Origin: Erysipelotrichaceae bacterium
GTDB taxonomy: Bacteria; Bacillota_I; Bacilli_A; Erysipelotrichales; Erysipelotrichaceae
DNA: 6,361 bases
Assembly (NCBI GenBank): GCA_003510215.1
Contig: DOKQ01000124.1
Coordinates: 1-6,361, forward strand
Reading direction: 5' to 3'
The notes beneath the pieces were generated by a model. That model made no database searches. It was not told the origin of the DNA and saw only the letters and a program-made list of their open reading frames with translations. Of the stretch, positions 5,833 through 6,361 are shown one piece after another. Every line of letters starts with the position of its first letter. The first letter of the stretch is position 1. The translations under genes were made by a program, and so were the position numbers.

Positions 5833-6361
5833 ATGGTCGTTGGAGATTTTGCTCGAGATCTAGAGCTGGTTGTCATTGGTTCTGGCCCTGGAGGCTACGT
5901 TGCTGCGATTCGTGCCGCACAACTTGGAAAAAAAGTAGCAATCATTGAAAGAGATGCGTTTGGTGGGGTTTGTCTGAATGTTGGATGCATTCCATCTAAG
6001 GTGTTAATTCATGCTGCTCATCATTATGTGGATGTCAAAGCAGATAAATTTGGTGTTAGTGCGAAAGAGGTTGAGGTCAACTTAGAGAAAACTCAACGTT
6101 GGAAAGATGAAGAAGTCATTAGCAAATTGACAAAAGGTGTTGAGATGTTATTGAAAAAGAATAAGATAGAAATCATTAAGGGCTCAGCATTTTTTAATGG
6201 ACCCAATCATCTGCGAGTTGTAAATGGTGAAGAGTCTTCATCATATCAGTTTAATGAAGCCATCATTGCGACGGGAAGTCGTCCGATAGAAATTGATGGT
6301 TTCAAGTTTAATGGTCGTGTCCTTGATTCAACGGGAGCTTTAAATTTAAAAGAGATACCTA
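5833..6361 (+). CDS. pdhD: Dihydrolipoamide dehydrogenase, E3 component (5' part, runs off the window)
   Basis: E3 is a flavoprotein that reoxidises the dihydrolipoyl arm of E2, passing electrons through a disulfide and FAD to NAD+. About 176 codons are present of a usual 470 or so. The FAD-binding Rossmann motif VVIGSGPGGYVAA lies at 13-25. The redox-active pair is Cys47 and Cys52 in GGVCLNVGCIPSK (44-56). The second FAD-contact segment AIIATGSRPIEI lies at 143-154. The MVVGDF start is the same as in Bacillus-type PdhD. The ATG at 5833 lies 7 bases after the E2 stop, with AAGGA (5818-5822) 10 bases before it. Three nearer tandem ATGs at 5822-5830 are out of frame. The NAD and dimer domains lie beyond the window. 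The reading frame is open to the end with no defect. Position next to pdhC suggests it serves this complex first, though E3 is often shared. Confidence 0.95.
   Translation, partial: MVVGDFARDLELVVIGSGPGGYVAAIRAAQLGKKVAIIERDAFGGVCLNVGCIPSKVLIHAAHHYVDVKADKFGVSAKEVEVNLEKTQRWKDEEVISKLTKGVEMLLKKNKIEIIKGSAFFNGPNHLRVVNGEESSSYQFNEAIIATGSRPIEIDGFKFNGRVLDSTGALNLKEIP

Overview
The window comes from a low-to-moderate G+C Gram-positive bacterium (Bacillota). Evidence is the strong AGGAGG-type ribosome sites, the intrinsic terminators, and the order E1-alpha, E1-beta, E2, E3 in a tight operon whose proteins read like Bacillus/Listeria PDH subunits. The E3 N-terminus begins with the MVVGDF seen in that group. 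I cannot name the genus.

Layout. At the left end, on the minus strand, is a small unrecognised gene (14-307) with a good ribosome site. A minus-strand intrinsic terminator (360-384) lies just upstream of it. Positions 416-755 hold no credible protein gene. They hold a good plus-strand promoter (416-444), about 300 bases dense in short inverted repeats, and a textbook plus-strand terminator (729-755). I read this as an undescribed structured RNA gene. Positions 788-1092 hold a decayed minus-strand fragment that resembles the C-terminal part of an ISL3-family transposase, with a frameshift at a perfect 9-bp palindrome.

From 1251 rightwards all genes are on the plus strand and concern one job. 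A lipoate-protein ligase (lplA, start revised to 1302) has its own promoter at 1251-1279. After 98 bases follow the genes for pyruvate dehydrogenase: E1-alpha (2387-3493), E1-beta (3497-4483), E2 (start revised to 4497, to 5825) and E3 (from 5833, running off the window). Gaps between the four are 3, 13 and 7 bases, so they are surely one transcription unit. No terminator is seen between lplA and pdhA, so lplA may be cotranscribed with them.

How they work together: the E1 alpha2-beta2 unit decarboxylates pyruvate with thiamine diphosphate and acetylates the lipoyl arm of E2. E2 passes the acetyl group to CoA, and E3 reoxidises the lipoyl arm through FAD to NAD+. LplA supplies the cofactor by attaching free lipoate to the E2 lysine. 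The main oddities are the candidate RNA, a partial repeat of the start of the lipoyl domain at the E2 N-terminus, and the transposase remnant.
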